Origin: Streptococcus oralis subsp. tigurinus
Lineage (GTDB): Bacteria > Bacillota > Bacilli > Lactobacillales > Streptococcaceae
Assembly (NCBI RefSeq): GCF_002356415.1
Contig: NZ_AP018338.1
Location: 744,001-808,000, forward strand
DNA: 64,000 bases
Reading direction: 5' to 3'
Shown in pieces: positions 24,536 to 33,703 of this stretch. The notes below the pieces were generated by a model. It searched no databases and was not told the DNA's origin. It saw only the letters and a list, made by a program, of their open reading frames with translations. A program made the position numbers and the translations under genes. Positions within the stretch are counted from its first letter, which is position 1, and each line of letters starts with the position of its first letter.

Positions 24536-25744
24536 ATGAATAATATGAAAAAAAATATTCTATACTTGGTGTATAGTAAAGGTATATCTCGAATAGGAGA
24601 TGTTATGTTTGACTATGCTAATAACAGATTTCTTGCAGGGATCAATCCAACGTCACTATCGTTGGTTGCTATCTATCAATCATTAGAAAGTGTGATAGGA
24701 GTTCTATTTAATTTATTCGGTGGAGTCATTGCAGATAGCTTCAATCGGAAAAAAATTATTATTGCTACAAACATCTTATGTGGTCTTTCTTGCATAACTC
24801 TTTCATTTATATCCCAAGAACAATGGTTGGTTTATGCGATAGTCATAACAAATGTCATTTTGGCTTTTATGAGTGCTTTTTCAGGGCCATCATACAAAGC
24901 TTTTACGAAAGAAATTGTAAAAAAGGACAGTATATCACAACTTAATTCATTGTTAGAAACAACAAGTACTGTGATTAAAGTAACAATTCCTATGATTGCA
25001 ATTTTCTTATATAAGTTACTTGGAATACATGGTGTGTTATTATTAGATGGATTATCGTTTTTAATTGCTACCTCACTAATTTTCTTCATTACTCCTGTAA
25101 ATGAGGAGGTGGAGACAAAAGAGAATATGACGATAAGAGGAATCTTTGATGATTTAAAAATAGGATTTACGTATGTATATAGTCATAAACAAATTCTTAT
25201 TATAATTGCCCTTTCAGCACTTGTTAACTTTTTTCTAGCAGCCTATAATTTGTTGCTGCCATACAGTAATCAAATGTTTGGAAGTATTTCAAGTGGGCTA
25301 TATGGAACCTTTTTAACAGCCGAAGCGATTGGTGGCTTTATTGGTGCGATATTAAGTGGATTTATCAATAAATCCTTGTCAAGCAAACGTTTAATGCTCT
25401 TTTTAGCATATTCAGGTTTGATGTTAATGCTAGTAGCGCCGCTCTATTATATGTTCCGCAACGTCATTATTTTAGCCTTTTCTCCAGCATTATTTAGTCT
25501 ATTTCTTTCCATTTTTAATATCCAATTTTTCTCTATTGTTCAAAGAGACGTAGATAATGAGTTTCTTGGCAGAGTATTTGGAATCATCTTTACGGTAGCT
25601 ATTCTTTTTATGCCACTAGGTACTGTTTTTTTCTCAGTAGTTTTAAATCCTAACAATACTTTTAATCTTTTTATTATTGGTGTATCTATTACGATATTAT
25701 CGCTAATATTCAGCACGCTATTGAAGAGGTATGATAGAAATTGA
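24536..25744 (+). CDS. MFS exporter (MFS_3 / Mef-like)
   Basis: 402 residues from ATG 24536 (AAAGG 8 bases upstream; an upstream TTG lacks a site). About 12 hydrophobic segments are present, with the loop motif GGVIADSFNRKKIIIATN between helices 2 and 3 typical of Mef/EntS-type drug and siderophore exporters. It is the last intact gene of the cluster and the likely route for product export and self-resistance. An ATG-led fragment of 20 codons follows its stop and then degenerates. Confidence 0.85.
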   Translation: MNNMKKNILYLVYSKGISRIGDVMFDYANNRFLAGINPTSLSLVAIYQSLESVIGVLFNLFGGVIADSFNRKKIIIATNILCGLSCITLSFISQEQWLVYAIVITNVILAFMSAFSGPSYKAFTKEIVKKDSISQLNSLLETTSTVIKVTIPMIAIFLYKLLGIHGVLLLDGLSFLIATSLIFFITPVNEEVETKENMTIRGIFDDLKIGFTYVYSHKQILIIIALSALVNFFLAAYNLLLPYSNQMFGSISSGLYGTFLTAEAIGGFIGAILSGFINKSLSSKRLMLFLAYSGLMLMLVAPLYYMFRNVIILAFSPALFSLFLSIFNIQFFSIVQRDVDNEFLGRVFGIIFTVAILFMPLGTVFFSVVLNPNNTFNLFIIGVSITILSLIFSTLLKRYDRN

Positions 25745-26150
25745 TAGATGATAAAAATATCTGATATAGAGAATTTAGAGCGCCTTTGGAATTTAATCAA
25801 TCACAGTTGAATGTGAAGGGCAATCTGTTTTATAAGAATACAATCAAGATATCATTATGCTATTTTTTTAGTTCAGTTAAAATATTGAGAAGTATTACTT
25901 TTATTTAAAAAGCATCATAAAGGACTCCAATTAATTACTAATGATTTTTCTAATTTAATTTTGTGGTTATTGACAAATAAAGTCTAGTTAATTGCTTTGA
26001 AATCCATGGATTGGTTTATATACATCTGTTAATGCAACGGATAATTTTATTGATAAGTAGGGAGTGGCTATTATTCAACTTTTAGGTTCTGAAAGTAAGA
26101 GATTCATCTTAGAAATATCATGTTGAGCATTTTTCAATTTGCTGGTTAGT

Positions 26151-26214
26151 AGTAATCTGGACATCATTAATCCCTTCCTTAACAAAATTATGTGACTTTT
26201 GTTACCGGATTACT
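26151..26214. repeat. Two nested inverted repeats
   Basis: The outer arms AGTAATCTGG (26151-26160) and CCGGATTACT (26205-26214) pair with one mismatch or wobble. The inner arms TAACAAAA (26180-26187) and TTTTGTTA (26197-26204) pair perfectly. A T6 run follows at about 26220, so it could end the cargo transcript. Confidence 0.45.
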
Positions 26215-26244
26215 GCTGATTTTTTAATAGCTTATAACATTTTT

Positions 26245-26274
26245 AGACGGTTAATAGATTTTGACCGTCTTTCT
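26245..26274 (+). terminator. Terminator-like hairpin
   Basis: AGACGGT (26245-26251) pairs with ACCGTCT (26264-26270), followed by TTCTT. It is a plausible end for transcripts coming from the cargo cluster. Confidence 0.5.
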
Positions 26275-26409
26275 TAATATTGTCTTACCTATAATAGATA
26301 TGCTTATGAGATATGTTTAATAGATTAATTTTAGTTCAAAATGTCCAGTTAGGACACTTTGAATGATTTCTTAGTTTTATATATTATACTTTTCTCAGGA
26401 GAAAGCTAG

Positions 26410-26631
26410 ATGTACAGACGTTTGAGAGATTTGAGGGAAGATCACGATTTGACCCAAAAACAAATAGCTAAAATACTTTCGTTTACAAACTCAGCTTATG
26501 CTAAAATTGAACGGGGTGAGCATACGTTAACAGCAGATGTATTGGTAACTCTCTCAAACTTTTACGATGTCAGTACAGACTACCTATTGGGATTGACAGA
26601 TTTTCCTGATAAAATTCGCTTTAGAAAATAA
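26410..26631 (+). CDS. Small XRE-family regulator
   Basis: 73 residues, essentially one helix-turn-helix domain (LREDHDLTQKQIAKILSFTNSAYAKIERGEHTLTADVL) ending in the family's DYLLGLTDFP motif. AGGAGA precedes the ATG. It sits between the cargo and the DUF3173/integrase genes and has its own terminator. Regulators in this place often control excision or transfer. The TGTCC/GGACA dyad 54-68 bases upstream is a candidate operator. Confidence 0.8.
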   Translation: MYRRLRDLREDHDLTQKQIAKILSFTNSAYAKIERGEHTLTADVLVTLSNFYDVSTDYLLGLTDFPDKIRFRK

Positions 26632-26677
26632 TCTCCTCAATTTCATAGAGTGTGAAAATGAGGAGATTATTTTATTT
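26627..26677 (+). terminator. Strong terminator after the XRE gene
   Basis: A perfect 13-bp stem (26627-26639 with 26659-26671) has a second short stem in its loop and a T-rich tail. The stem overlaps the end of the coding region. Confidence 0.8.
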
Positions 26678-26938
26678 GGTTCTTTGACAATTAAATAGTC
26701 CAAAATGGTACTTTCCTCATTTGTGGAGCAGTTTTGAATGGCTCGCCATGATAAGAGCGATATAAAAACCATCAATAAAATAGAGCGATACTTTATATGC
26801 CATGATACAAATGATATACAATGATACTTCTGACCGTTCAGGCTGCCACCGTAAAAGAGCAGCAAGTGAAATTCTTATGATGACTTCATCAGTCATGCCA
26901 TGGAGGTGAAAAAATCTAAGAAAGGAAGTAGTAAAATC
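26678..26938. other. Intergenic stretch before the DUF3173 gene
   Basis: No convincing gene. A 27-codon frame from ATG 26738 (GGAG upstream) is charged and may be a remnant. The last 30 bases carry the ribosome binding site (AAAGGAAG, 26921-26928) for the DUF3173 gene. Confidence 0.4.
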
Positions 26939-27208
26939 ATGGAAACAGTAAACTATAAAGATTTAGTTGCGATTGGTTTTCCAGAGCACACATCGAGGAA
27001 TATTATTAGACAAGCAAAAAAGATTGCTGTAAAAAAGTTTGAAGAAGCTAGAAAAAATGATAAGAATGCGGTACAATTAGGATGTTCACCTTTCGATAAT
27101 AAAAGGTTAGGCATTGCTCCTAAAAATATTGTAGAAAATTTAATTGGTATTTCTTTTTCAGATATAGAAGGTGAGAAAAATGGTTATATCAAAGACAAAG
27201 AAATATAA
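26939..27208 (+). CDS. DUF3173 protein (integrase partner, excisionase-like)
   Basis: 89 residues from ATG 26939, chosen for AAAGGAAG 10 bases upstream. It matches the DUF3173 pattern (VNYKDLVAIGFPEHTSRNIIRQAKKIAV ... NKRLGIAPKNIVENLIG). These short DNA-binding proteins are nearly always encoded just before a tyrosine integrase in streptococcal and enterococcal elements and probably steer excision. It overlaps the integrase gene by 29 bases. Confidence 0.85.
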   Translation: METVNYKDLVAIGFPEHTSRNIIRQAKKIAVKKFEEARKNDKNAVQLGCSPFDNKRLGIAPKNIVENLIGISFSDIEGEKNGYIKDKEI

Positions 27209-28367
27209 AGGTGTATACAAAGATTCAAAAGGAAAAATATATTTTCAAATTGAATTAGGAGTTGATCCAATAACTGGGAAAAGAATTCAAAAGAAAGGAA
27301 GGAAAAATCAACAGGGACTACCGTTTAATTCTTTTAAGGAAGCATATGAAGAGATACTTCGTTTAAAACATGAATTTGTGAACTCTACTATTAATAATAG
27401 TTTTCTAACTTTTAGAGAGTTTATGGAAGAGATTTATTTAAAATATTATCAACAAAAAGTTCAATTTGTAACTTATCAGACCGCTTTACCACATCATCAG
27501 TTATTTATTAAGCAATTTGGTAGTAAAAAATTATCAGATATTAGTACTATTGACTGTGAAAGATTTCGCTTAGCTATTATAGACAAGTATTCTAGTAACT
27601 ATGCTAAAAATATGTGGTCTAGATTTAAAGCATGTCTGGGCTATGCAGAAAGATTGGGTTATATTGATAGAGTTCCTTTTAAAGGATTAGATAATCCTAG
27701 AGGAAAGCACCCTGATACAAAATTTTGGACATTTGATGAATTTAAGAAGGTAATAAACTCTTTTGATATTAGTGAGTATGAGGGACTCCATAATTACATG
27801 ACGATCTGGCTATATTTTATGACTGGCTTAAGAGTTAGTGAGGGTATTGCTCTTAAATGGGAAGATATTGATTTTGAACGTAAATGGATTCATGTTCATT
27901 CGACAATTGAGAAAGACAAAAACGGTGTATGGTATGCTAAACAACAAACAAAGACAGTAGCAGGGAATCGTAAAATTGATTTAGATGATTTTACGATTAC
28001 AATACTTAAAAAATGGCGAGAAGTTCAAATCAAGAATGATGATAAAGATTATGTAATATCACGTTTTGGTGCCCCCTTGTGTAAGTCTACAATTTCTAGG
28101 ATAATAAAAAGGCATGCTAAGATTACTGGTGTACCAGAAATTACAGGTAAAGGTTTAAGACATAGCCATGCCTCTTATCTTATAAATGTGTTACATAAGG
28201 ATACTTTATACGTTTCATATCGATTAGGACATGCTGATAAGTCAACCACGTTGAATACATATAGTCATTGGTATTATTCAGGTGATTCAACAATTTCAGA
28301 AGAGATTACAAGCAGTTTAGATAATCTTGGATTATCAATTTACCTACCAAATTCCTGCCAGAGTTGA
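27180..28367 (+). CDS. int: Tyrosine site-specific integrase
   Basis: 395 residues from ATG 27180 (AAGGTGAG upstream). An N-terminal arm-binding part with the GKRIQKKGRKNQQG segment is followed by a core-binding SAM-like domain (~70-170) and a catalytic domain. Catalytic motifs are TGLRVSEG (Arg ~217), KGLRHSHASYLI (~Arg 325), LGHADKSTTLNTYSH (His and the nucleophile Tyr ~360). The box II residue before LRH is Lys-Gly instead of the usual His-Gly, a known ICE variant. It integrates and excises the element. Its terminal position marks the right end of the element. Confidence 0.92.
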   Translation: MVISKTKKYKGVYKDSKGKIYFQIELGVDPITGKRIQKKGRKNQQGLPFNSFKEAYEEILRLKHEFVNSTINNSFLTFREFMEEIYLKYYQQKVQFVTYQTALPHHQLFIKQFGSKKLSDISTIDCERFRLAIIDKYSSNYAKNMWSRFKACLGYAERLGYIDRVPFKGLDNPRGKHPDTKFWTFDEFKKVINSFDISEYEGLHNYMTIWLYFMTGLRVSEGIALKWEDIDFERKWIHVHSTIEKDKNGVWYAKQQTKTVAGNRKIDLDDFTITILKKWREVQIKNDDKDYVISRFGAPLCKSTISRIIKRHAKITGVPEITGKGLRHSHASYLINVLHKDTLYVSYRLGHADKSTTLNTYSHWYYSGDSTISEEITSSLDNLGLSIYLPNSCQS

Positions 28368-28468
28368 AAATTGAGGAATTAACCCACTAATACTGGGAGA
28401 AAATAGGATTTGCAAATTGTTACTCTTAAATAATAGAGCAACTACATTAGTAGCTTAAAAACATGATT

Positions 28469-28506
28469 AAACCGCTATTCTTGGGAGTAGCGGTTTTTCT
28501 TTTTGT
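28469..28506 (+). terminator. Terminator downstream of the integrase
   Basis: AAACCGCTA (28469-28477) pairs perfectly with TAGCGGTTT (28488-28496), followed by a T-rich tail. Confidence 0.8.
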
Positions 28507-28513
28507 TCGCGAG

Positions 28514-28532
28514 GGGGCAAAAAAGGGGCAAA
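28514..28532. repeat. Direct repeat GGGGCAAA x2, possible integrase arm sites
   Basis: GGGGCAAA occurs at 28514-28521 and 28525-28532, an 11-bp period (one helical turn), about 150 bases beyond the integrase stop. Short phased direct repeats near the ends are typical arm-type sites of Tn916-like integrases. Confidence 0.45.
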
Positions 28533-28786
28533 CTATTATATAGTTTATCTAGGAGACAAACAACTTTTGAATAATAGGCTTTCCATAAAAAATGATCCAA
28601 GTTTTTACTCTTCAGGATTTATTTTCTTTCTAGTATCATCATTCCTATTAACAGTAGAAAAGTAAGTTTTTAATTTGTTTATACTCCGGATATTATAATC
28701 TCAGTATTAAAGCACTTTATTGAAGGTAATTCTCGAACGGTTTGAGGTAATTTCAATAAAATTTTAAAAGATATTTAAATTTAGTC

Positions 28787-28817
28787 TTGACCCTGACCTT
28801 GGGTAAGGGATTATACT
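28787..28817 (+). promoter_or_regulatory. MerR-type promoter (19-bp spacer)
   Basis: TTGACC (28787-28792) and TATACT (28812-28817) are separated by 19 bp instead of 17, and the spacer contains the dyad CCTT-GGGT-AAGG. This is the classic layout of promoters activated by MerR-family regulators that untwist the DNA. No MerR gene is in the neighbourhood. Confidence 0.7.
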
Positions 28818-28843
28818 AATAGTAGATAAGAAAGGAGATTACT

Positions 28844-29746
28844 ATGAAAATCAATATGATTCGTTCAGATAAAGTTTATCAAGAGATGTTAGAGCTACCC
28901 TTAGAAAAGAGAGAAGGTTGTTTTCGAGCCAAAATATTAGCACCTTTTGCAACAAAATATCAAACGCAACACATTCCTCTGAAAGCGAAGTATCCTGGAG
29001 GATTTGATGCCTTGTTCCTGCTTGGCTTTATGAATCAGTTGCCCGCAACTCTCTCAGAAAAGGATAGACCAGCTATCGACGCTCTGAGCTCTGATCAACT
29101 CTGGCAGGACTGCCAGGAAACAATCAAGAGGAGTATCGGTCTTTTTAAGCAAGCTGGCTATGATTTAGAGGTTGAGGATTACCATTTTACTATTTTATTG
29201 GGCAACCCTGAAAAGGCCATGTTACAGCTCAATAAGGGTTATAGCGGAGATGGTGGAATTCCAGGTTACCTCATGCTTAGTCTGCTACCAAATGACTATA
29301 CTTTGCCACGTGTGCAAGCGGCACTGGCCCACGAGTGCAATCATAATGTCCGCTTCCAATTTATCAAATGGAACCAGCAGACGACATTAGCAGACTGGGT
29401 AGTCAGTGAAGGCTTGGCAGAGTCTTTTGCAGCTGAGCTCTATGGCAAAGATCTCATTGGGCCTTGGGTTACTTCAATCAGTCCAGAGCAGTTAGAAGAG
29501 ATTAAGCCCATCATCTCAAGTCGGCTTCAGCTAACAGGGATGGCGGAAATGGCTCCTTATCTTTACGGTGATGAAATAGCTGAGATACAGGGTCAGATAC
29601 CAGTCGGTATGCCCTATGCTGCAGGCTATGCCTATGGCTATCATCTGATACAAGCTTATCTGAAAAAGACTGGTAAGAGCATTATTGAGGCTACAGTAAC
29701 ACCGACAGAAGAGATTTTAGCAGCGACAAAAGACTTTTGGAAATGA
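28844..29746 (+). CDS. DUF2268 putative zinc-dependent protease
   Basis: 300 residues. The motif AHECNHNVRF (~165-174), an HExxH variant (HECNH), and a downstream Glu-rich segment (SEGLAESFAAELYG, ~190-203) are those of the DUF2268 family, regarded as zinc proteases. No signal peptide. GGAG precedes the ATG. The MerR-type promoter upstream indicates induction by a ligand or drug. It is the first core gene right of the mobile element. Confidence 0.8.
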   Translation: MKINMIRSDKVYQEMLELPLEKREGCFRAKILAPFATKYQTQHIPLKAKYPGGFDALFLLGFMNQLPATLSEKDRPAIDALSSDQLWQDCQETIKRSIGLFKQAGYDLEVEDYHFTILLGNPEKAMLQLNKGYSGDGGIPGYLMLSLLPNDYTLPRVQAALAHECNHNVRFQFIKWNQQTTLADWVVSEGLAESFAAELYGKDLIGPWVTSISPEQLEEIKPIISSRLQLTGMAEMAPYLYGDEIAEIQGQIPVGMPYAAGYAYGYHLIQAYLKKTGKSIIEATVTPTEEILAATKDFWK

Positions 29747-29755
29747 CACTTTTGC

Positions 29756-29783
29756 TTGCAAATCTGCCAAAACTTGATATAAT
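29756..29783 (+). promoter_or_regulatory. Promoter of the EXLDI gene
   Basis: TTGCAA, a 16-bp spacer and TGA-TATAAT (extended -10), just after the DUF2268 stop. Confidence 0.55.
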
Positions 29784-29808
29784 GAAAGTAGTTTTTGGAG
29801 GTGGCTAT

Positions 29809-30177
29809 ATGCACTATAAAAGAGTTGAATTAAAAGTCACAAATCAAGGTATCCATGAGTGCAAGATTTTTCAAGGTGTTAAGATTTTTAGTCGAAGTAA
29901 ATTGTCCAAAGATCAGAAAAGCATTCTGACGCAGAAGATTTACCTGACACCGAAGCAAAATATTGTTTACTATCAACGAACAGATATCAATTATGACCAG
30001 AATTGGCAACATCATAAGGACTATTACGAATTAGTTTATGGTCAGTTGGACAGAGAGATTGTCTTTAAGGTTTGTCAAGATTTTGACGAACTAAGTCCTT
30101 TTCTGGAAAATGAGCTGCTTGAGAAGCTAAAAGAAAAGCAGTCAACAGGCAAATTTTTTGAAAAGTTAGATATATAA
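29809..30177 (+). CDS. EXLDI-family protein
   Basis: 122 residues from ATG 29809 (GGAGG 7 bases upstream; the upstream in-frame ATGs lack a site). It ends in FFEKLDI, the conserved C-terminal E-x-L-D-I motif that names the family. The rest is a beta-rich small domain (KIYLTPKQNIVYYQRTDI). Function unknown. It has its own promoter and terminator, and often lies next to stress-type regulators. Confidence 0.75.
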   Translation: MHYKRVELKVTNQGIHECKIFQGVKIFSRSKLSKDQKSILTQKIYLTPKQNIVYYQRTDINYDQNWQHHKDYYELVYGQLDREIVFKVCQDFDELSPFLENELLEKLKEKQSTGKFFEKLDI

Positions 30178-30214
30178 AAATCCGGCTGCTTTTATAGGCA
30201 GTCGGATTTCTTTG
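30178..30214 (+). terminator. Intrinsic terminator
   Basis: A 12-bp stem (30178-30189 with 30198-30209, one wobble) closes the EXLDI gene; a short T-rich tail follows. Confidence 0.8.
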
Positions 30215-30304
30215 AGTTCTAGTTTGATAATCTTTCATAAGGGAAAATAGCTCTATTTTTATCATGAACAGCTCACTTAGTTAGAAGTTTTGGAAACAGT
30301 ATAG

Positions 30305-30362
30305 TTGAAATCTATGAAGAATAAGTGTATAATCAAGAAAAATGATTGAGTGCTCACTCAAT
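30305..30362 (+). promoter_or_regulatory. Promoter with TetR-type operator
   Basis: TTGAAA (30305-30310), 17 bp and TATAAT (30328-30333). Twelve bases downstream is the perfect dyad ATTGAGTG-ct-CACTCAAT (30345-30362). An operator just behind the -10 fits repression by the TetR protein encoded second in this operon. Confidence 0.75.
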
Positions 30363-30390
30363 TTTGTAGATGTGTAAAGGAGTTCATACA

Positions 30391-31395
30391 ATGGTTGTTC
30401 AAGCAATACAATATAGTCGTTTCGGTGATGAAGAAGTGTTAGATTTAGTGAACATTAAATCTGACGCTTTGAAAGTGAATCAAGTTAGGATAGAAGTTCA
30501 TGCTGTTGGTTTAAATCCTATTGATTATAAGACTTTTGAAGGTGCAAAGCCACTCCGATTTCTATCTTTTATGACAAAACTAAGGAAGCCAAGTCGTTGG
30601 TTTGAGTCAAAATCATCTCTTTTTCCAAGAGGTGTTGGTCGGGATTTTGCTGGAGTTATCATAGAAATTGGTGAAAGAGTAAATAGATTTGCAGTAGGGG
30701 ATAAGGTTTTTGGAACAATGATCAGTGACCCTGGATTGGGAACCAAGAGGGGAGCTTTGGCAACAGAAATTTGTGTCAATGAATCGGAAATCGTATCGAA
30801 ACCAGATATGATTGATATGAACCATGCAGCTACTATGGGTGTAGCCTCTCTAACAGTGGGAGGTGCTTTTAGAAAGATTGAGCTAAACTCTAAAGATATT
30901 GTAGTGATTTCAGCAGCGGCAGGTGGTATTGGAAGTATTGCAGTACAGTATGCAGTTGCTAAGGGTGCAACAGTTATCGGAATTGCAAGTAAGAAGAATT
31001 CAGATTATCTGAAGTCTTTAGGTGCTATACCGGTAGCCTACGAAGAGAACATCCAGAATGCTCTTCTATCAGCAAGTGCAAAGCCAATTACAAAATTCTT
31101 GGATTGCTATGGAAGTGATTATGTTAAATTGGCTTTCAGTTTGGGATTGAAGGGCACGGCTATTGGAACGCTAGTACCTTCACCATATGTTATTATAAGA
31201 GGAGCTCAGTTCACGGGTCCGAGACATTCCACATATGATGATTTTAGAGTTCTAGCGGAAATGGTCTCAGATGGGAAGGTTCGGCTGAATATTGATCAGG
31301 TTTATGATTTTTCTCTAAAGTCTGTTAGAGAGGCATATCGTAGTCTGAAGTCGGGACACACTCGAGGTAAGAAGGTTGTAAAAGTAAGAGAGTAG
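30391..31395 (+). CDS. Quinone oxidoreductase-like medium-chain dehydrogenase
   Basis: 334 residues from ATG 30391 (AAAGGAG 8 bases upstream). MDR fold: N-terminal GroES-like domain (VHAVGLNPIDYK ... GRDFAGVIIEIGERVNRFAVGDKVFG) and a Rossmann domain with AAAGGIGSIAVQYA (~179-192). The zinc-binding Cys cluster of alcohol dehydrogenases is absent, so it is the NADPH:quinone/enone reductase type. It is co-transcribed with a TetR regulator 16 bases downstream, which suggests induction by an electrophile. Confidence 0.85.
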   Translation: MVVQAIQYSRFGDEEVLDLVNIKSDALKVNQVRIEVHAVGLNPIDYKTFEGAKPLRFLSFMTKLRKPSRWFESKSSLFPRGVGRDFAGVIIEIGERVNRFAVGDKVFGTMISDPGLGTKRGALATEICVNESEIVSKPDMIDMNHAATMGVASLTVGGAFRKIELNSKDIVVISAAAGGIGSIAVQYAVAKGATVIGIASKKNSDYLKSLGAIPVAYEENIQNALLSASAKPITKFLDCYGSDYVKLAFSLGLKGTAIGTLVPSPYVIIRGAQFTGPRHSTYDDFRVLAEMVSDGKVRLNIDQVYDFSLKSVREAYRSLKSGHTRGKKVVKVRE

Positions 31396-31411
31396 CAGAT
31401 AGGTGTCAGCA

Positions 31412-32056
31412 ATGGATAGTTTAGAACAAAAGTATGCTCAGACATTAGAAAATAGCAACTTGAGTTTAAAACAACGTCAAGTATTATTATCAAGTCTAAA
31501 GCTATTTTCAGAAATTGGCTTTGAAAATACAACAGCCAGCCTTATTGCTAAGGAGGCTGGAGTTTCAGAAGGGACCGTTTTTAGTTACTTTAAGACCAAG
31601 GAAGGCATCTTAGAGGCTATTCTGTCAACTTTTCTCGAACAGGTTATTCCAGATGTAATTGCTGATTTTTCTGAGAAGAAATTTACAGCAAACCAAGAGT
31701 CTTTTCCACTATTTTTAAGAAGTATTGTTCGAGATAGACTAGTTTTCATTCAGGAGAATCAAATGCAAGTTAAAATTCTCTTGAGTCGTTCTTTTATTGA
31801 TAAAACTATTTCTGACCAGTTAGGGAATGTCATTGTTCACTCTATCATTAAGCCAATTAGTCCAGTCCTGAATCAGTTTAAAGAAAAGGGTGTTATCCGA
31901 GATTGGTCAAATGAAAGAATCGTTCGTTATATTTTAGCTTTGAGTCTTTCTTATATTATTCCAATGATGTTGAATGATAAGGAAGATGTAAACATAGATG
32001 AAGCAGTAAACGAAATTGTTGAATGCCTGTCTTTTACATTAGTAGAGGTAAAATAA
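31412..32056 (+). CDS. TetR-family repressor
   Basis: 214 residues from ATG 31412 (AGATAGG upstream; a GTG at 31403 is less likely). N-terminal TetR helix-turn-helix (SLKLFSEIGFENTTASLIAKEAGVSEGTVFSYFKTKEGILEA is the typical pattern, ~residues 26-70). The C-terminal ligand domain is helical. It probably represses its own operon through the dyad at 30345-30362. The gene ends at a terminator. Confidence 0.88.
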   Translation: MDSLEQKYAQTLENSNLSLKQRQVLLSSLKLFSEIGFENTTASLIAKEAGVSEGTVFSYFKTKEGILEAILSTFLEQVIPDVIADFSEKKFTANQESFPLFLRSIVRDRLVFIQENQMQVKILLSRSFIDKTISDQLGNVIVHSIIKPISPVLNQFKEKGVIRDWSNERIVRYILALSLSYIIPMMLNDKEDVNIDEAVNEIVECLSFTLVEVK

Positions 32057-32067
32057 ATCTTGATTTT

Positions 32068-32098
32068 AAGCTTACTATTTTAAATGGTGAGCTTTTTT
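32068..32098 (+). terminator. Intrinsic terminator
   Basis: AAGCTTAC pairs with GTGAGCTT (one wobble) and is followed by six T. Confidence 0.75.
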
Positions 32099-32104
32099 GA
32101 AGCC

Positions 32105-32139
32105 AACATAAAAATCCCCAATCATAACGATTGAGGATT
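32105..32139 (-). terminator. gdhA terminator
   Basis: An 11-bp stem (32113-32123 with 32129-32139, one mismatch) is followed on the minus strand by a run of five T. Confidence 0.75.
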
Positions 32140-32152
32140 GAGCAAATGAATT

Positions 32153-33703
<1,551 letters not shown>

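Larger units (their letters stand above)
25745..26409. other. Gene-free AT-rich gap between cargo and integration module
   Basis: No credible gene is visible on either strand. It starts with a short dead frame (25748 on, about 20 codons). It contains nested inverted repeats at 26151-26214 and a terminator-like hairpin at 26245-26274. Just before the next gene is the dyad TGTCC/GGACA (26342-26356), a possible XRE operator, and a TATACT -10 (26385-26390). It looks like decayed DNA left by earlier insertions or deletions. Confidence 0.5.
1..28540. mobile_element. Integrative (conjugative or mobilizable) element, left end outside window
   Basis: The region carries a relaxase with its accessory proteins and a probable oriT, a DUF3991/Toprim protein, a toxin-antitoxin pair, an SOS-type repressor/polymerase cassette, cargo, and a terminal tyrosine integrase with a DUF3173 partner. 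These are Tn5252-family ICE traits. No VirB4-, VirD4- or VirB6-like transfer gene is inside the window; they may lie further left or be absent. The right boundary is inferred to fall between the integrase stop and the next core promoter, roughly 28,500-28,790. The exact att core cannot be fixed without the left end. Confidence 0.85.
28368..28786. other. Right-end / chromosome junction region (presumed attR)
   Basis: No gene. It holds the terminator at 28469-28506, the GGGGCAAA pair at 28514-28532 and AT-rich sequence up to the promoter of the first core gene. The recombination core is presumably within 28,370-28,790 but needs the left end for comparison. I see no tRNA or 3' gene fragment here. 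Confidence 0.5.

Noticed and set aside
28368..28843. tRNA gene as integration target
   Set aside because: No cloverleaf or CCA-end pattern could be found beside the integrase. The target remains unknown.
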